From Clostridia bacterium (GTDB lineage: Bacteria; Bacillota; Clostridia; Oscillospirales; Acutalibacteraceae): a stretch of DNA of 5,826 nucleotides. Position 1 is the stretch's first letter; each line of letters starts with the position of its first letter. The stretch covers positions 1-5,826 of the forward strand of contig JAFVTZ010000198.1 of the NCBI GenBank assembly GCA_017502965.1, given 5' to 3'. The position numbers and the translations under genes were made by a program. A model generated the notes under the pieces. It made no database searches, was not told where the DNA came from, and worked only from the letters and a program-made list of their open reading frames with translations. Below, piece after piece: positions 1 to 5,826 of this stretch.

Positions 1-240
1 ATATCCCCTACCTCGGAATTTTTCGTCCGTTGCAGCAGCGTAAATATATACTGCTTCAAATTCACCGTTATCGGTGAAGATTTTGCAAGGCAAAGCAAAA
101 AGCATAGAGCGGACCTTGCCCTCATATTCCGCAGTTTTTATATATTCAGAGCACTTTTCAAAAAGAAGATTTTCAAATTCTTTATCATCTTCTCCGAAAG
201 CTTGTTCATAAATTTTTCGACATTCTGAAATTTTATTCAT
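1..240 (-). CDS. GNAT family N-acetyltransferase, N-terminal part (cut by window edge)
   Basis: Reading leftward from an ATG at 240-238, the frame stays open for 80 codons to the window edge. The predicted protein begins MNKISECRKIYEQAFGEDD and reaches YIYAAATDEKFRGRGY. That last stretch matches motif A of GCN5-related acetyltransferases: a beta strand followed by an R-G-x-G-type turn that binds the acetyl-CoA pyrophosphate. The early helix with an 'iyeqaFgEdd' pattern is also common in these enzymes. The acceptor substrate cannot be told from this fragment, and the rest of the acetyl-CoA site lies outside the window. The start overlaps the stop of the upstream DUF2156 gene in an ATGA arrangement (4 nt). 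No strong ribosome binding site precedes it, only a weak GAGTG about 13 nt upstream, so translational coupling is likely. Family assignment is fairly secure; the specific function is unknown. Confidence 0.8.
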   Translation of the reverse strand, partial: MNKISECRKIYEQAFGEDDKEFENLLFEKCSEYIKTAEYEGKVRSMLFALPCKIFTDNGEFEAVYIYAAATDEKFRGRGY

Positions 241-1115
241 TTTACTTTTACACACTCATATTTTTTAAGAAGAATTTCGGGTTTGTAGGAAAGTTTCGCG
301 CGGCGGAGTCCCTCAAGCCCTAAATCGTCTTCCCTGTTTATATACATATAATCTGCGAGTTCGTTTGCGGCAAACTCTCGGTTTATAACCGCATAAGCCT
401 CGCTGTAATCTGAAAGAGCTTTTTCAATGTGGGTATCAAAACAGTTATTATTTATAGGTGAGCCGAGGCAAAATGCCACAACCTTACCTTCAACAAAAAC
501 CGCTCCCCCGCGGATACCGAGCCTCTGCATATTGGAAAGCATAACATTTATGCCTTCTTGTTCACAAAGCATGGTTTTATTCATTCTGCCCGCATTTTCG
601 CTGTACCATTCTTTTGCACACTCACGCACAGCCGCTATATTACTTTCATTTACATATTCATAATGCCAGTCAAATTTCTTTGAAAATGCGCTTATATGAT
701 TTCTCTTGGAATGGTATTTTTTGCCGCTTAAAGTCGCAAGTTTTTCTCTGAAATAAATATAATCGAAAGCATCCCTATTTTCAAAAAACTCAAAATTCTC
801 ACCCATTTTGGCTTTAAATCTTTCGAGATTCTTGCCTTCCTGAGTCCAGAACACAGGCTTTTCACCGAGATATTCTTCTATCAGAGCGACTCCCTTTTCA
901 ATGTCTGCACCATAAGGCAAACGGAAACTTTCATCCCCTTTTACCCCCGATTTAATAAACAGAATACCGTCCTTTTCGGCCATCATATTATTATACAGCG
1001 GCTGCCACACAAGAAGATTGACAAAAGCATTCTCACATGAAAGTTCATCACTGTTTTTCATATATTCGTTATATTTTTCAATATCGTTTATTTCAATTTT
1101 CTTAAAGTTTAACAT
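237..1115 (-). CDS. DUF2156 / phosphatidylglycerol lysyltransferase C-terminal domain-like protein
   Basis: This 292-residue protein has no signal peptide or obvious membrane segment, so it is probably cytosolic. It matches the DUF2156 (LPG_synthase_C) family, the tandem GNAT-like fold that forms the aminoacyl-tRNA-dependent catalytic domain of MprF. Visible family blocks are YFREKLATLSGKKYHSKRNH (121-140), FDTHIEKA (226-233) and NREDDLGLEGLRRAKLSYKP (260-279). About 290-300 residues is usual for stand-alone members. The MprF flippase membrane domain is absent, so lysyl-phosphatidylglycerol synthesis cannot be assumed; stand-alone members are mostly uncharacterised. The ATG at 1115-1113 has an AGGT about 6 nt upstream, a modest ribosome site. 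The gene lies 44 nt downstream of the penicillin-binding protein gene with a hairpin in the gap, and overlaps the downstream acetyltransferase by 4 nt. Its position suggests an envelope-related transfer reaction, which is inference. Family call is strong; substrate is unknown. Confidence 0.85.
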   Translation of the reverse strand: MLNFKKIEINDIEKYNEYMKNSDELSCENAFVNLLVWQPLYNNMMAEKDGILFIKSGVKGDESFRLPYGADIEKGVALIEEYLGEKPVFWTQEGKNLERFKAKMGENFEFFENRDAFDYIYFREKLATLSGKKYHSKRNHISAFSKKFDWHYEYVNESNIAAVRECAKEWYSENAGRMNKTMLCEQEGINVMLSNMQRLGIRGGAVFVEGKVVAFCLGSPINNNCFDTHIEKALSDYSEAYAVINREFAANELADYMYINREDDLGLEGLRRAKLSYKPEILLKKYECVKVK

Positions 1116-1131
1116 ATATTACCTGAAATAT

Positions 1132-1152
1132 GGCGGGATATAAAATCCCGCC
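1132..1152 (-). terminator. Intercistronic hairpin, possible weak or partial terminator
   Basis: A perfect 8-bp inverted repeat, GGCGGGAT / ATCCCGCC, encloses a 5-nt loop between the stop of the penicillin-binding protein gene (1160) and the start of the DUF2156 gene (1115). The stem is GC-rich in an AT-rich setting and should be stable. On the minus strand it is followed by ATATTTC, which is not a clean U-tract, so I expect partial termination, mRNA processing or 3'-end protection rather than full termination. The 3' end of the stem is about 16 nt from the DUF2156 start, so the stem does not cover the ribosome site. The plus-strand side (TTTAATATTATT) is a somewhat better U-tract, but no plus-strand gene ends here. 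Confidence 0.5.
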
Positions 1153-1159
1153 TTTAATA

Positions 1160-3595
1160 TTATTCTTCACTACTTGTGGTGGTTTCTTCAGAACTTGAAG
1201 ATTCAGTATTTGAAGAAGTGTTTTCAGAACCTGAAGACGATTCGGTTGAAGATGATGCCGAGGAACCAGTATCAGAAGATGTGGTTGAAGAAGTTGAAGA
1301 CGATACTGTTCCGGGGTCTGGAAGCGGATTTCCCGAATGAGCCGTGCAGTAAGAGGGGGTATTGCTCTTTCTGTACCATCCGAAAGCCTTTGAAGGGCAG
1401 GCATCTGTTGCAAGATTTCCGCTGGTTTTGCAGAAATACTTTTTAACCGAATAATCGCTGTCCTTAAAACCTTTATATTCAAGACCGTTATGAATCTTGC
1501 CCATTACATTACCCCAAAGTTTTCTGGCGATACTGCTTTGACTAAGCGGCACAACCTCTGTTTCAAGGAAGCCGCACCAACAAGATGCTACATAGTAAGG
1601 AGTTCCACCGACAAACCAAAGGTCTTTTTGATTATTGGAAGTACCTGTTTTTGCAAATACCTCACAGTTTTTGATAAAAGATGCCGCGCTTGTACCTGTA
1701 CCGTATGCGCCGTAAATAACCATCTGCAAAAGATGATTCATAACAGTGGCAGTATCTTCGCTGATAGCAACAACAGGTTTTGTGCTCTGCTTTAATATGA
1801 TTTTGCCTTCCTGATCGGTGACTTTGGTATAGAAAGTGGGCTCATAGTAAAGACCGCCGTTTCCGAAAATGGCAAATGCCGCTGCAGATTCAAGGGTTGT
1901 GATACCGCCGTTGGTACCGCCCATTCCCATAGGCGAAAGATTTATATCTTCCTTATTAAGGGTGGTTATTCCCAATTTTTCAGTAAGGAAATCATAGGAT
2001 ACCTGCGGGGTCAGTTTGTTGACAAGATAAACAGGTATAGTATTAACCGAACGCTCCAAAGCATACTGAATGGTCATATTACCAAGGTAGGAAGAATACC
2101 AGTTTTTCGGCGACCAACCTTTATAATTTATCTTTGTATCGTTAACTATGGTTGAATAATGCACCAAATCCCGTTCAATGGCAGGAGCATAAGCCGCAAT
2201 AGGCTTTATCGAAGAACCGGGCTGACGGATAGCATCTGTAGCGCAGTTAAATCCGCGGTTGGTGGTCTTCTCACCTATTCCGCCGACTATTGCCTTCACA
2301 TGACCGCTGTAATCCATAACGGTCATACCGGCAGTCATAGTCTTGCCGCTCTTGCTCTTTAATGCATAGGTCTTGGTGTCGAGGAATATCTCCTCTGCAG
2401 CAGCCTGCATTTTGGTATCAATGGTAGCATAAATTTTATATCCGCCATTGTAGAAAAGTTTATTTGCATGAGACTGGTCATAACCGTATTTCTCTGCCAG
2501 GTCCTCAGAAACCTGAGTTATAAGAGCATCAACAAAATAGGAATTGATATTTCCCTGATTCAGAACAGCCTTATTTGCAACAACCTTCAGTTCCTCTTTC
2601 AGCGCTTCTTCATATTCTTCTTTTGTAATGTATTTCTGCTCATACATTGCATCTAAAACAAGTTCCCGTCTTTCCTTGTTCTTTTCAGGATAATCGTCAG
2701 GAGCATAATAGGTCGGGCTTTTGGTAATTGATGCAAGACAGGCGCACTCGGCAATAGTTAAATCTTTTACACTTTTATTGAAATAATAGTTTGCCGCAAC
2801 CTCAACACCGTAGGTACCGTGACCCATAGGGATAGTATTGAGATAACACTCAAGAATTGTATCTTTCGAATACTTGCTCTCAATATATCGGGCGCGCATA
2901 ATCTCTCTTACTTTTCGGCTGGCTTTCTGAGAACGGTCGTCAGTGAGGTTTTTAACCAACTGCTGAGTTATTGTGGAACCGCCCTGACGGGAAGAATAAA
3001 TCGGGACAAATTCATTTATAAATGCGCCCATTGTTCTCTTCCAGTCAACACCCTCATGGTCATTGAAGCGTTTGTCTTCAATAGCAATAAAGGCTTTTGC
3101 AAGGTTCTGGGGTATGCCTTCATAATCCTCAGGAAGTTCAACATTTTCAGGGTTGAGATAATCCATCCATATACGGTTAAACTCGCCGTGAAGCCGCTTG
3201 TATTCAGAATAATTTCCGTCACCGTCATCAACATAAATAGTGGTTGTGAAATTAAGAGCAAGATTGTTGAGGTCCTCGTCCATAGTACCGTCAACCATAG
3301 TGAAAGCATAAAACATAAAGGAGCCCACAACAAGGCTTACGGTTATCATACCGATAAGGAAAACTGTCAGCAAAACTTTCATAACACGCTGTTTGCGGTT
3401 TTTAGTCTTTTTCTTGCCCTTGCCTTTTTTGGGCAGATTTTCCTCCTCTGAATAAGAAGAAAAACTGTTAAGGTCAAAACTCTGCTGACCTTTATCGGAA
3501 ATATTATTAGATGTATCGTAACTGAACAGCTCATTATCGTCATTATTCTGTCCGCTACTGTAAATATTATTATTGTTAATATCCGTAAAAAACAC
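1160..3595 (-). CDS. Class A penicillin-binding protein (PBP1A-type peptidoglycan glycosyltransferase/transpeptidase)
   Basis: This 811-residue bifunctional enzyme polymerises lipid II into glycan strands and cross-links the stem peptides outside the membrane. The order is: an Asn/Ser-rich cytoplasmic N-terminus (1-55), a basic stretch (56-70), one membrane anchor (about 72-99), a GT51 domain (about 150-320) and a transpeptidase domain (about 420-680). GT51 motifs are EDKRFNDHEG (catalytic Glu173), GGSTITQQLVKN (205-216), RKVRE (second Glu231), KDTILECYLN (244-253) and RRELVL (309-314). Transpeptidase motifs are SSIK (nucleophile Ser461, Lys464), SVN (516-518) and KTGTS (649-653). All key residues are present. 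The C-terminus has Cys722, Cys733 and Cys750, then about 50 residues of Ser/Thr/Glu/Gly. A consensus promoter sits just upstream. The only conventional start, GTG at 3595, overlaps the ribosome site; ACG at 3586 is better spaced (see findings). Relatives are ponA-type proteins. Confidence 0.96.
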   Translation of the reverse strand: MFFTDINNNNIYSSGQNNDDNELFSYDTSNNISDKGQQSFDLNSFSSYSEEENLPKKGKGKKKTKNRKQRVMKVLLTVFLIGMITVSLVVGSFMFYAFTMVDGTMDEDLNNLALNFTTTIYVDDGDGNYSEYKRLHGEFNRIWMDYLNPENVELPEDYEGIPQNLAKAFIAIEDKRFNDHEGVDWKRTMGAFINEFVPIYSSRQGGSTITQQLVKNLTDDRSQKASRKVREIMRARYIESKYSKDTILECYLNTIPMGHGTYGVEVAANYYFNKSVKDLTIAECACLASITKSPTYYAPDDYPEKNKERRELVLDAMYEQKYITKEEYEEALKEELKVVANKAVLNQGNINSYFVDALITQVSEDLAEKYGYDQSHANKLFYNGGYKIYATIDTKMQAAAEEIFLDTKTYALKSKSGKTMTAGMTVMDYSGHVKAIVGGIGEKTTNRGFNCATDAIRQPGSSIKPIAAYAPAIERDLVHYSTIVNDTKINYKGWSPKNWYSSYLGNMTIQYALERSVNTIPVYLVNKLTPQVSYDFLTEKLGITTLNKEDINLSPMGMGGTNGGITTLESAAAFAIFGNGGLYYEPTFYTKVTDQEGKIILKQSTKPVVAISEDTATVMNHLLQMVIYGAYGTGTSAASFIKNCEVFAKTGTSNNQKDLWFVGGTPYYVASCWCGFLETEVVPLSQSSIARKLWGNVMGKIHNGLEYKGFKDSDYSVKKYFCKTSGNLATDACPSKAFGWYRKSNTPSYCTAHSGNPLPDPGTVSSSTSSTTSSDTGSSASSSTESSSGSENTSSNTESSSSEETTTSSEE

Positions 3596-3599
3596 CTCC
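3595..3599 (-). promoter_or_regulatory. Ribosome binding site of the penicillin-binding protein gene, overlapping its GTG
   Basis: The minus strand reads CGGAGGTGTTTTTTACGGAT. The strong GGAGG shares its last G with the GTG at 3595-3593, which is much too close for normal initiation there. The first in-frame codon at a good distance is ACG at 3586-3584, after an 8-nt spacer. An in-frame TAA at 3622-3620 and the lack of other start codons rule out an upstream start. The next in-frame ATG is codon 72, inside the membrane anchor region, and has no ribosome site. Confidence 0.7.
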
Positions 3600-3618
3600 G
3601 TAATAAATACGTAAACCG

Positions 3619-3647
3619 ATTATACCACAATTTACCTTAAAAATCAA
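3619..3647 (-). promoter_or_regulatory. Sigma-A-type promoter of the penicillin-binding protein operon
   Basis: On the minus strand, TTGATT (3647-3642) and a perfect TATAAT (3624-3619) are separated by exactly 17 nt. A TG one base before the -10 (TGGTATAAT) makes it an extended -10 promoter. Transcription should begin near the A at 3612, giving an untranslated leader of only about 17-26 nt and therefore little room for leader regulation. The elements predict a strong constitutive promoter. Confidence 0.8.
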
Positions 3648-3667
3648 CTTTTGCAATGGTATCAAAG

Positions 3668-3738
3668 TTGTTACCGTTTGTTAAAAGATTATTAAAATTT
3701 TACCCGATTTTAACATTTATGCGATTACAAACTTAACA
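3668..3738 (+). promoter_or_regulatory. Candidate PhoP/PhoB-type operator array upstream of pstS
   Basis: Repeated TTnTTA or nTTTTA units begin at 3668, 3678, 3689, 3697 and 3707, spaced 10, 11, 8 and 10 bp. TTAACA occurs at 3710-3715 and again at 3733-3738. Bacillus PhoP binds TTAACA-like direct repeats on an 11-bp period upstream of pst, and the pst -35 here is poor, as expected for an activator-dependent promoter. The region is very AT-rich, so chance repeats are possible. The array also lies only about 20 bp upstream of the divergent penicillin-binding protein -35. Confidence 0.4.
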
Positions 3739-3753
3739 AATGAGCAATATAAT
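3725..3753 (+). promoter_or_regulatory. Promoter of the pst operon
   Basis: A perfect TATAAT -10 lies at 3748-3753. The hexamer 17 nt upstream, TTACAA at 3725-3730, is a weak -35, fitting a promoter that needs an activator such as a phosphate-response regulator. Initiation would fall near 3760, giving a leader of about 83 nt before pstS. Confidence 0.65.
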
Positions 3754-3823
3754 AACAGTGTTTGGCGAAATAGTGTGAATCTGCACTGTTTCAAATTTTT
3801 ATAGTCATTATAAAGCCACACTA
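3754..3823 (+). repeat. Overlapping inverted repeats in the pst promoter/leader
   Basis: Three inverted repeats are packed here. AACAGTG (3754-3760) pairs with CACTGTT (3784-3790). TAGTGTG (3771-3777) pairs with CACACTA (3817-3823). TTTATA (3798-3803) pairs with TATAAA (3809-3814). The first two interleave, so in a single strand they are mutually exclusive or form a pseudoknot. The predicted transcription start near 3760 would leave the left arm of the first pair untranscribed, so that pair may instead be a DNA operator. The second pair ends 4 nt before the pstS ribosome site. No known riboswitch class is recognised. Confidence 0.4.
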
Positions 3824-3842
3824 AAAGAAAGGATGAAACATA

Positions 3843-4667
3843 ATGAAAAAAGCATTAACTTTATTAACAGTAATTTTAGTCACAGCTTTAAGCCTTACGG
3901 GCTGTGGAAAAGCCACAAAAAACAGTATTACAGTCATTTCCAGAGAGGAAGGTTCGGGTACAAGAAGTGCATTTGAAGAACTGGTAGAAATTGATGAAAC
4001 AACCGCTCTCGCTGAAATTTCCGATTCAACCGCTGTTATGATAACCACCGTAGAAGGCAATACTTCTGCTATAGGCTATATCTCTCTCGGCGCCATGTCA
4101 GACGCAGTTAAAGCGCTCAAAATCGACAATGTTGAAGCCTGTTCGGAAAACATTAAAAACGGCACATATAAAATCTCCCGCCCCTTTAATATTGCAACCC
4201 GAAGTGATATATCCAACATAGCGCAGGACTTTATAAAATTTATCCTGAGCGAACAAGGTCAAAAAGTCATAGAAAATAACAAGTATATTTCAAGCGGCAA
4301 TACAGGAGTTTACACCGCTAAAAATTTGAGCGGAACAATAAAAATTGCAGGCTCATCCTCTGTAACGCCTGTTATGGAAAAACTGAAAGAGGCGTATAAT
4401 TCGCTAAATCCCGATGTAATAATCGACCTTCAGCAAAGTGATTCCACTAACGGAATAACAAGCACTATTGAGGGTATATGCGATATAGGAATGGTATCAC
4501 GCGAACTTAAAGCAAGTGAAATTTCAAAGGGACTGAACTCTACCGCAATAGCACTAGATGCAATTGTCGTTATTGTGAATCAAGAAAATCCTCTTGATAA
4601 TATAAGTATTGAACAATTATCAGGTATTTACACCAAAAAAATAAACCTTTGGAGCGAAATTAAATAA
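3843..4667 (+). CDS. pstS: Phosphate-binding lipoprotein PstS, circularly permuted
   Basis: The 274-residue product captures phosphate outside the membrane and hands it to the PstCA channel. Residues 1-21 form a lipoprotein signal with lipobox LTGC (Cys21), so it is membrane-anchored. The domain order is permuted. First comes what is normally the C-terminal part: ITVISREEGSGTRSAF (29-44), AIGYISLG (76-83), NGTYKISRPF (106-115) and FIKFILSEQGQKVI (130-143). A linker (about 150-164) leads to what is normally the N-terminal part: IKIAGSSSVTP (166-176), SDSTNGI (199-205), CDIGMVSREL (213-222), NQENPLDNIS (246-255), ending at LWSEIK. Arg34, Ser38, Gly39 and Thr40 align with the E. coli phosphate ligands Arg135, Ser139, Gly140 and Thr141; the GSSSVTP loop supplies the other side. 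The ribosome site AAAGGA (3828-3833) is 9 nt before the ATG. pstC follows after 2 nt. Phosphate specificity is inferred from sequence and operon. Confidence 0.9.
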   Translation: MKKALTLLTVILVTALSLTGCGKATKNSITVISREEGSGTRSAFEELVEIDETTALAEISDSTAVMITTVEGNTSAIGYISLGAMSDAVKALKIDNVEACSENIKNGTYKISRPFNIATRSDISNIAQDFIKFILSEQGQKVIENNKYISSGNTGVYTAKNLSGTIKIAGSSSVTPVMEKLKEAYNSLNPDVIIDLQQSDSTNGITSTIEGICDIGMVSRELKASEISKGLNSTAIALDAIVVIVNQENPLDNISIEQLSGIYTKKINLWSEIK

Positions 4668-4669
4668 TT

Positions 4670-5518
4670 ATGCAAAAATTCAAAGAAGCATCAATGAAAT
4701 TTATATTTCTCCTCTGTGCCCTCATTTCAATAGCAGCGGTAATACTTATTTGTATTTTTCTGTTTGCAAACGGACTGCCCGCTATTAAAAAAATAGGTTT
4801 ATGGGAATTTCTTGGCGGTATGAAATGGAGCCCCACAAAAGGCTTTTTCGGGATATTTCCTATGATAATAGGCAGTATTTATGTCACCGCAGGGGCTATA
4901 ATAATCGGTGTTCCTATAGGAGTTTTCTGTGCTGTGTTTATGGCAAAGTTCTGCCCGAAAAGGATTTATAGAATTCTAAAACCTGCTGTCGACTTGCTTG
5001 CAGGAATACCCTCAATAGTATACGGATTTTTCGGTCTTATGGTAATTGTACCTATAATACAAAACATTTTCGGTGGGTCAGGAAAAGGAGTGCTGACAGC
5101 ATCGGCAGTGCTCGGAATTATGATACTGCCTACAATTATAAATGTTTCCGAAACTGCTATCAGAGCAGTGCCCGAAAACTACTACGAGGGAGCTCTCGCT
5201 CTCGGCGCCACACACGAGAGAAGCGTTTATAAAGCAACTTTACCTGCCGCAAAATCAGGAATCACAGCAGGGGTAATACTCGGTATCGGCAGAGCCATAG
5301 GCGAAGCGATGGCAGTGAAAATAATTGCAGGAAATCAGGCAGTAATCCCCAAAAGCCTTTTAAGCGGTGTCAGAACGCTTACATCAAATATCGTGCTCGA
5401 AATGGGATATGCAACCGACCTTCACCGCGAAGCGCTGATTGCCACAGCAGTAGTGCTGTTTGTTTTTATACTCATAATAAATCTTATGTTTTCTCTTTTA
5501 AAAAGAAAGGAAAAATAA
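4670..5518 (+). CDS. pstC: Phosphate ABC transporter permease PstC
   Basis: This 282-residue integral membrane protein forms, with PstA, the channel of the phosphate importer. About six membrane segments are visible: roughly 11-33, 63-92, 107-131, 141-160, 196-219 and 256-277. Family signatures include FANGLPAI (32-39), the loop block AGIPSIVYGFFGL (111-123) and the EAA-type coupling loop, from Glu173 through GATHERSVYKATLP (179-192), which docks on the PstB ATPase. The GIGRAIGEAMA block (205-215) is also typical. Length is normal and there is no sign of damage. The start ATG is 2 nt after the pstS stop. A GGAG lies 15 nt upstream, longer than ideal, so translation probably depends on pstS. 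The internal Met9 is a less likely start because the family normally has a short charged leader before the first helix. Confidence 0.95.
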   Translation: MQKFKEASMKFIFLLCALISIAAVILICIFLFANGLPAIKKIGLWEFLGGMKWSPTKGFFGIFPMIIGSIYVTAGAIIIGVPIGVFCAVFMAKFCPKRIYRILKPAVDLLAGIPSIVYGFFGLMVIVPIIQNIFGGSGKGVLTASAVLGIMILPTIINVSETAIRAVPENYYEGALALGATHERSVYKATLPAAKSGITAGVILGIGRAIGEAMAVKIIAGNQAVIPKSLLSGVRTLTSNIVLEMGYATDLHREALIATAVVLFVFILIINLMFSLLKRKEK

Positions 5519-5826
5519 TGAATGAAGCCATTAACAAAATAACAGTCAGAGATAAACTCAAAGCCTATAAAGACAGACCCGCATCTTTTATTATGATGCT
5601 TATAACCTGTTTTTCAGCGATTATAACCGCATTTATTGCAGTTACGATAACTTTTTATATTCTTATAAAAGGTATACCCCATTTATCCCCCAACCTTTTT
5701 GAGTGGGAATACAACAGCGAAAATGTTTCTATGATGCCTGCAATAATAAACACCATAACTATGATTTTTTTAACCCTTATAATGGCAGTACCCATTGGTG
5801 TGTTTTCTGCCGTTTATCTTACAGAA
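5518..5826 (+). CDS. pstA: Phosphate ABC transporter permease PstA, N-terminal part (cut by window edge)
   Basis: The frame is open from ATG 5518 to the window end (103 codons). It starts MNEAINKITVRDKLKAYKD and is followed by a first membrane helix (about 25-50). Next is ILIKGIPHLSPNLFEW (48-63), the usual PstA pattern of 'kG...l...ff', and then the beginning of the transport domain: PAIINTITM (74-82) and MAVPIGVFSAVYLTE (89-103). It would pair with PstC to form the channel. The ATG shares its A with the pstC stop (TAATG, 1-nt overlap), and AAGG at 5507-5510 sits 7 nt upstream, so this start is convincing and coupled to pstC. The C-terminal coupling loop and any following pstB and phoU lie outside the window. 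Confidence 0.92.
   Translation, partial: MNEAINKITVRDKLKAYKDRPASFIMMLITCFSAIITAFIAVTITFYILIKGIPHLSPNLFEWEYNSENVSMMPAIINTITMIFLTLIMAVPIGVFSAVYLTE

Noticed and set aside
427..663. A plus-strand open frame opposite the DUF2156 gene
   Set aside because: Antisense shadow of a well-supported coding frame; no domain resemblance.
1102..1482. A minus-strand open frame overlapping the 3' end of the penicillin-binding protein gene in another frame
   Set aside because: Leu/Gln-rich composition is a by-product of reading the Ser/Thr/Glu repeat tract out of frame.
2819..3451. A 210-codon open frame on the plus strand
   Set aside because: It lies wholly opposite the penicillin-binding protein gene, whose frame has every catalytic motif. 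Its translation shows no recognisable family and it lacks a convincing ribosome site.
3786..3814. A second pst promoter using TATAAA at 3809-3814 as the -10
   Set aside because: The corresponding -35 (CTGTTT) is poor, and the TATAAA is better explained as one arm of an AT hairpin. The TATAAT at 3748 is the stronger candidate.
3755..3842. A known riboswitch in the pst leader
   Set aside because: The leader is short and I see no conserved core of any riboswitch class I know; only simple inverted repeats can be supported.
3821..4060. A minus-strand open frame across the start of pstS
   Set aside because: It is antisense to the lipoprotein signal and SREEGSGTR region of pstS, with no support of its own.
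3843..4667. Two truncated pstS fragments or an assembly chimera instead of one permuted gene
   Set aside because: There is one uninterrupted frame with a lipobox directly ahead of the first block, a short linker, a good ribosome site and pstC 2 nt downstream. Neither half is missing conserved blocks, which would be unlikely for decay or random joining.

Overview
The window looks like the chromosome of a low-GC Gram-positive anaerobe of the Clostridia (Oscillospiraceae/Ruminococcaceae-like). This rests on AT-rich DNA, consensus sigma-A-type promoters, GGAGG-type ribosome binding sites, a Gram-positive class A penicillin-binding protein with a Ser/Thr/Glu tail, and a lipoprotein phosphate binder of a style I associate with gut Firmicutes. 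The taxonomic placement is inference.

Two transcription units diverge from a 247-bp intergenic region (3596-3842). Leftward (minus strand) run a bifunctional class A penicillin-binding protein (1160-3595), a DUF2156 protein resembling the catalytic domain of phosphatidylglycerol lysyltransferase (237-1115), and the first 80 codons of a GNAT acetyltransferase (1-240, cut by the window edge). The last two overlap by 4 nt. A perfect 8-bp hairpin lies between the first two. The unit suggests cell-envelope work: glycan polymerisation and cross-linking, followed by acyl- or aminoacyl-transfer enzymes of unknown substrate.

Rightward (plus strand) runs a phosphate-specific ABC importer: pstS (3843-4667), pstC (4670-5518) and the start of pstA (5518 to the window end). 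Spacing is 2 nt between pstS and pstC and a 1-nt overlap between pstC and pstA. The intergenic region holds a consensus promoter for each unit. Between them are TTnTTA-type repeats spaced about 10 bp, which are plausible PhoP/PhoB sites, and the pst leader contains overlapping inverted repeats.

The most striking observation is that the PstS protein is circularly permuted. The segment that is normally the C-terminal half (SREEGSGTR phosphate loop, AIGY block, last helix) comes directly after the lipoprotein signal. It is followed by the normal N-terminal half (GSSSVTP, CDIGMVSR, NPLDN blocks), and the protein stops at LWSEIK, which is mid-protein in ordinary PstS. Both halves of the binding site are present, so it is probably functional. 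A second oddity is the start of the penicillin-binding protein gene: its ribosome binding site is ideally placed for an ACG codon and overlaps the only conventional start, a GTG.
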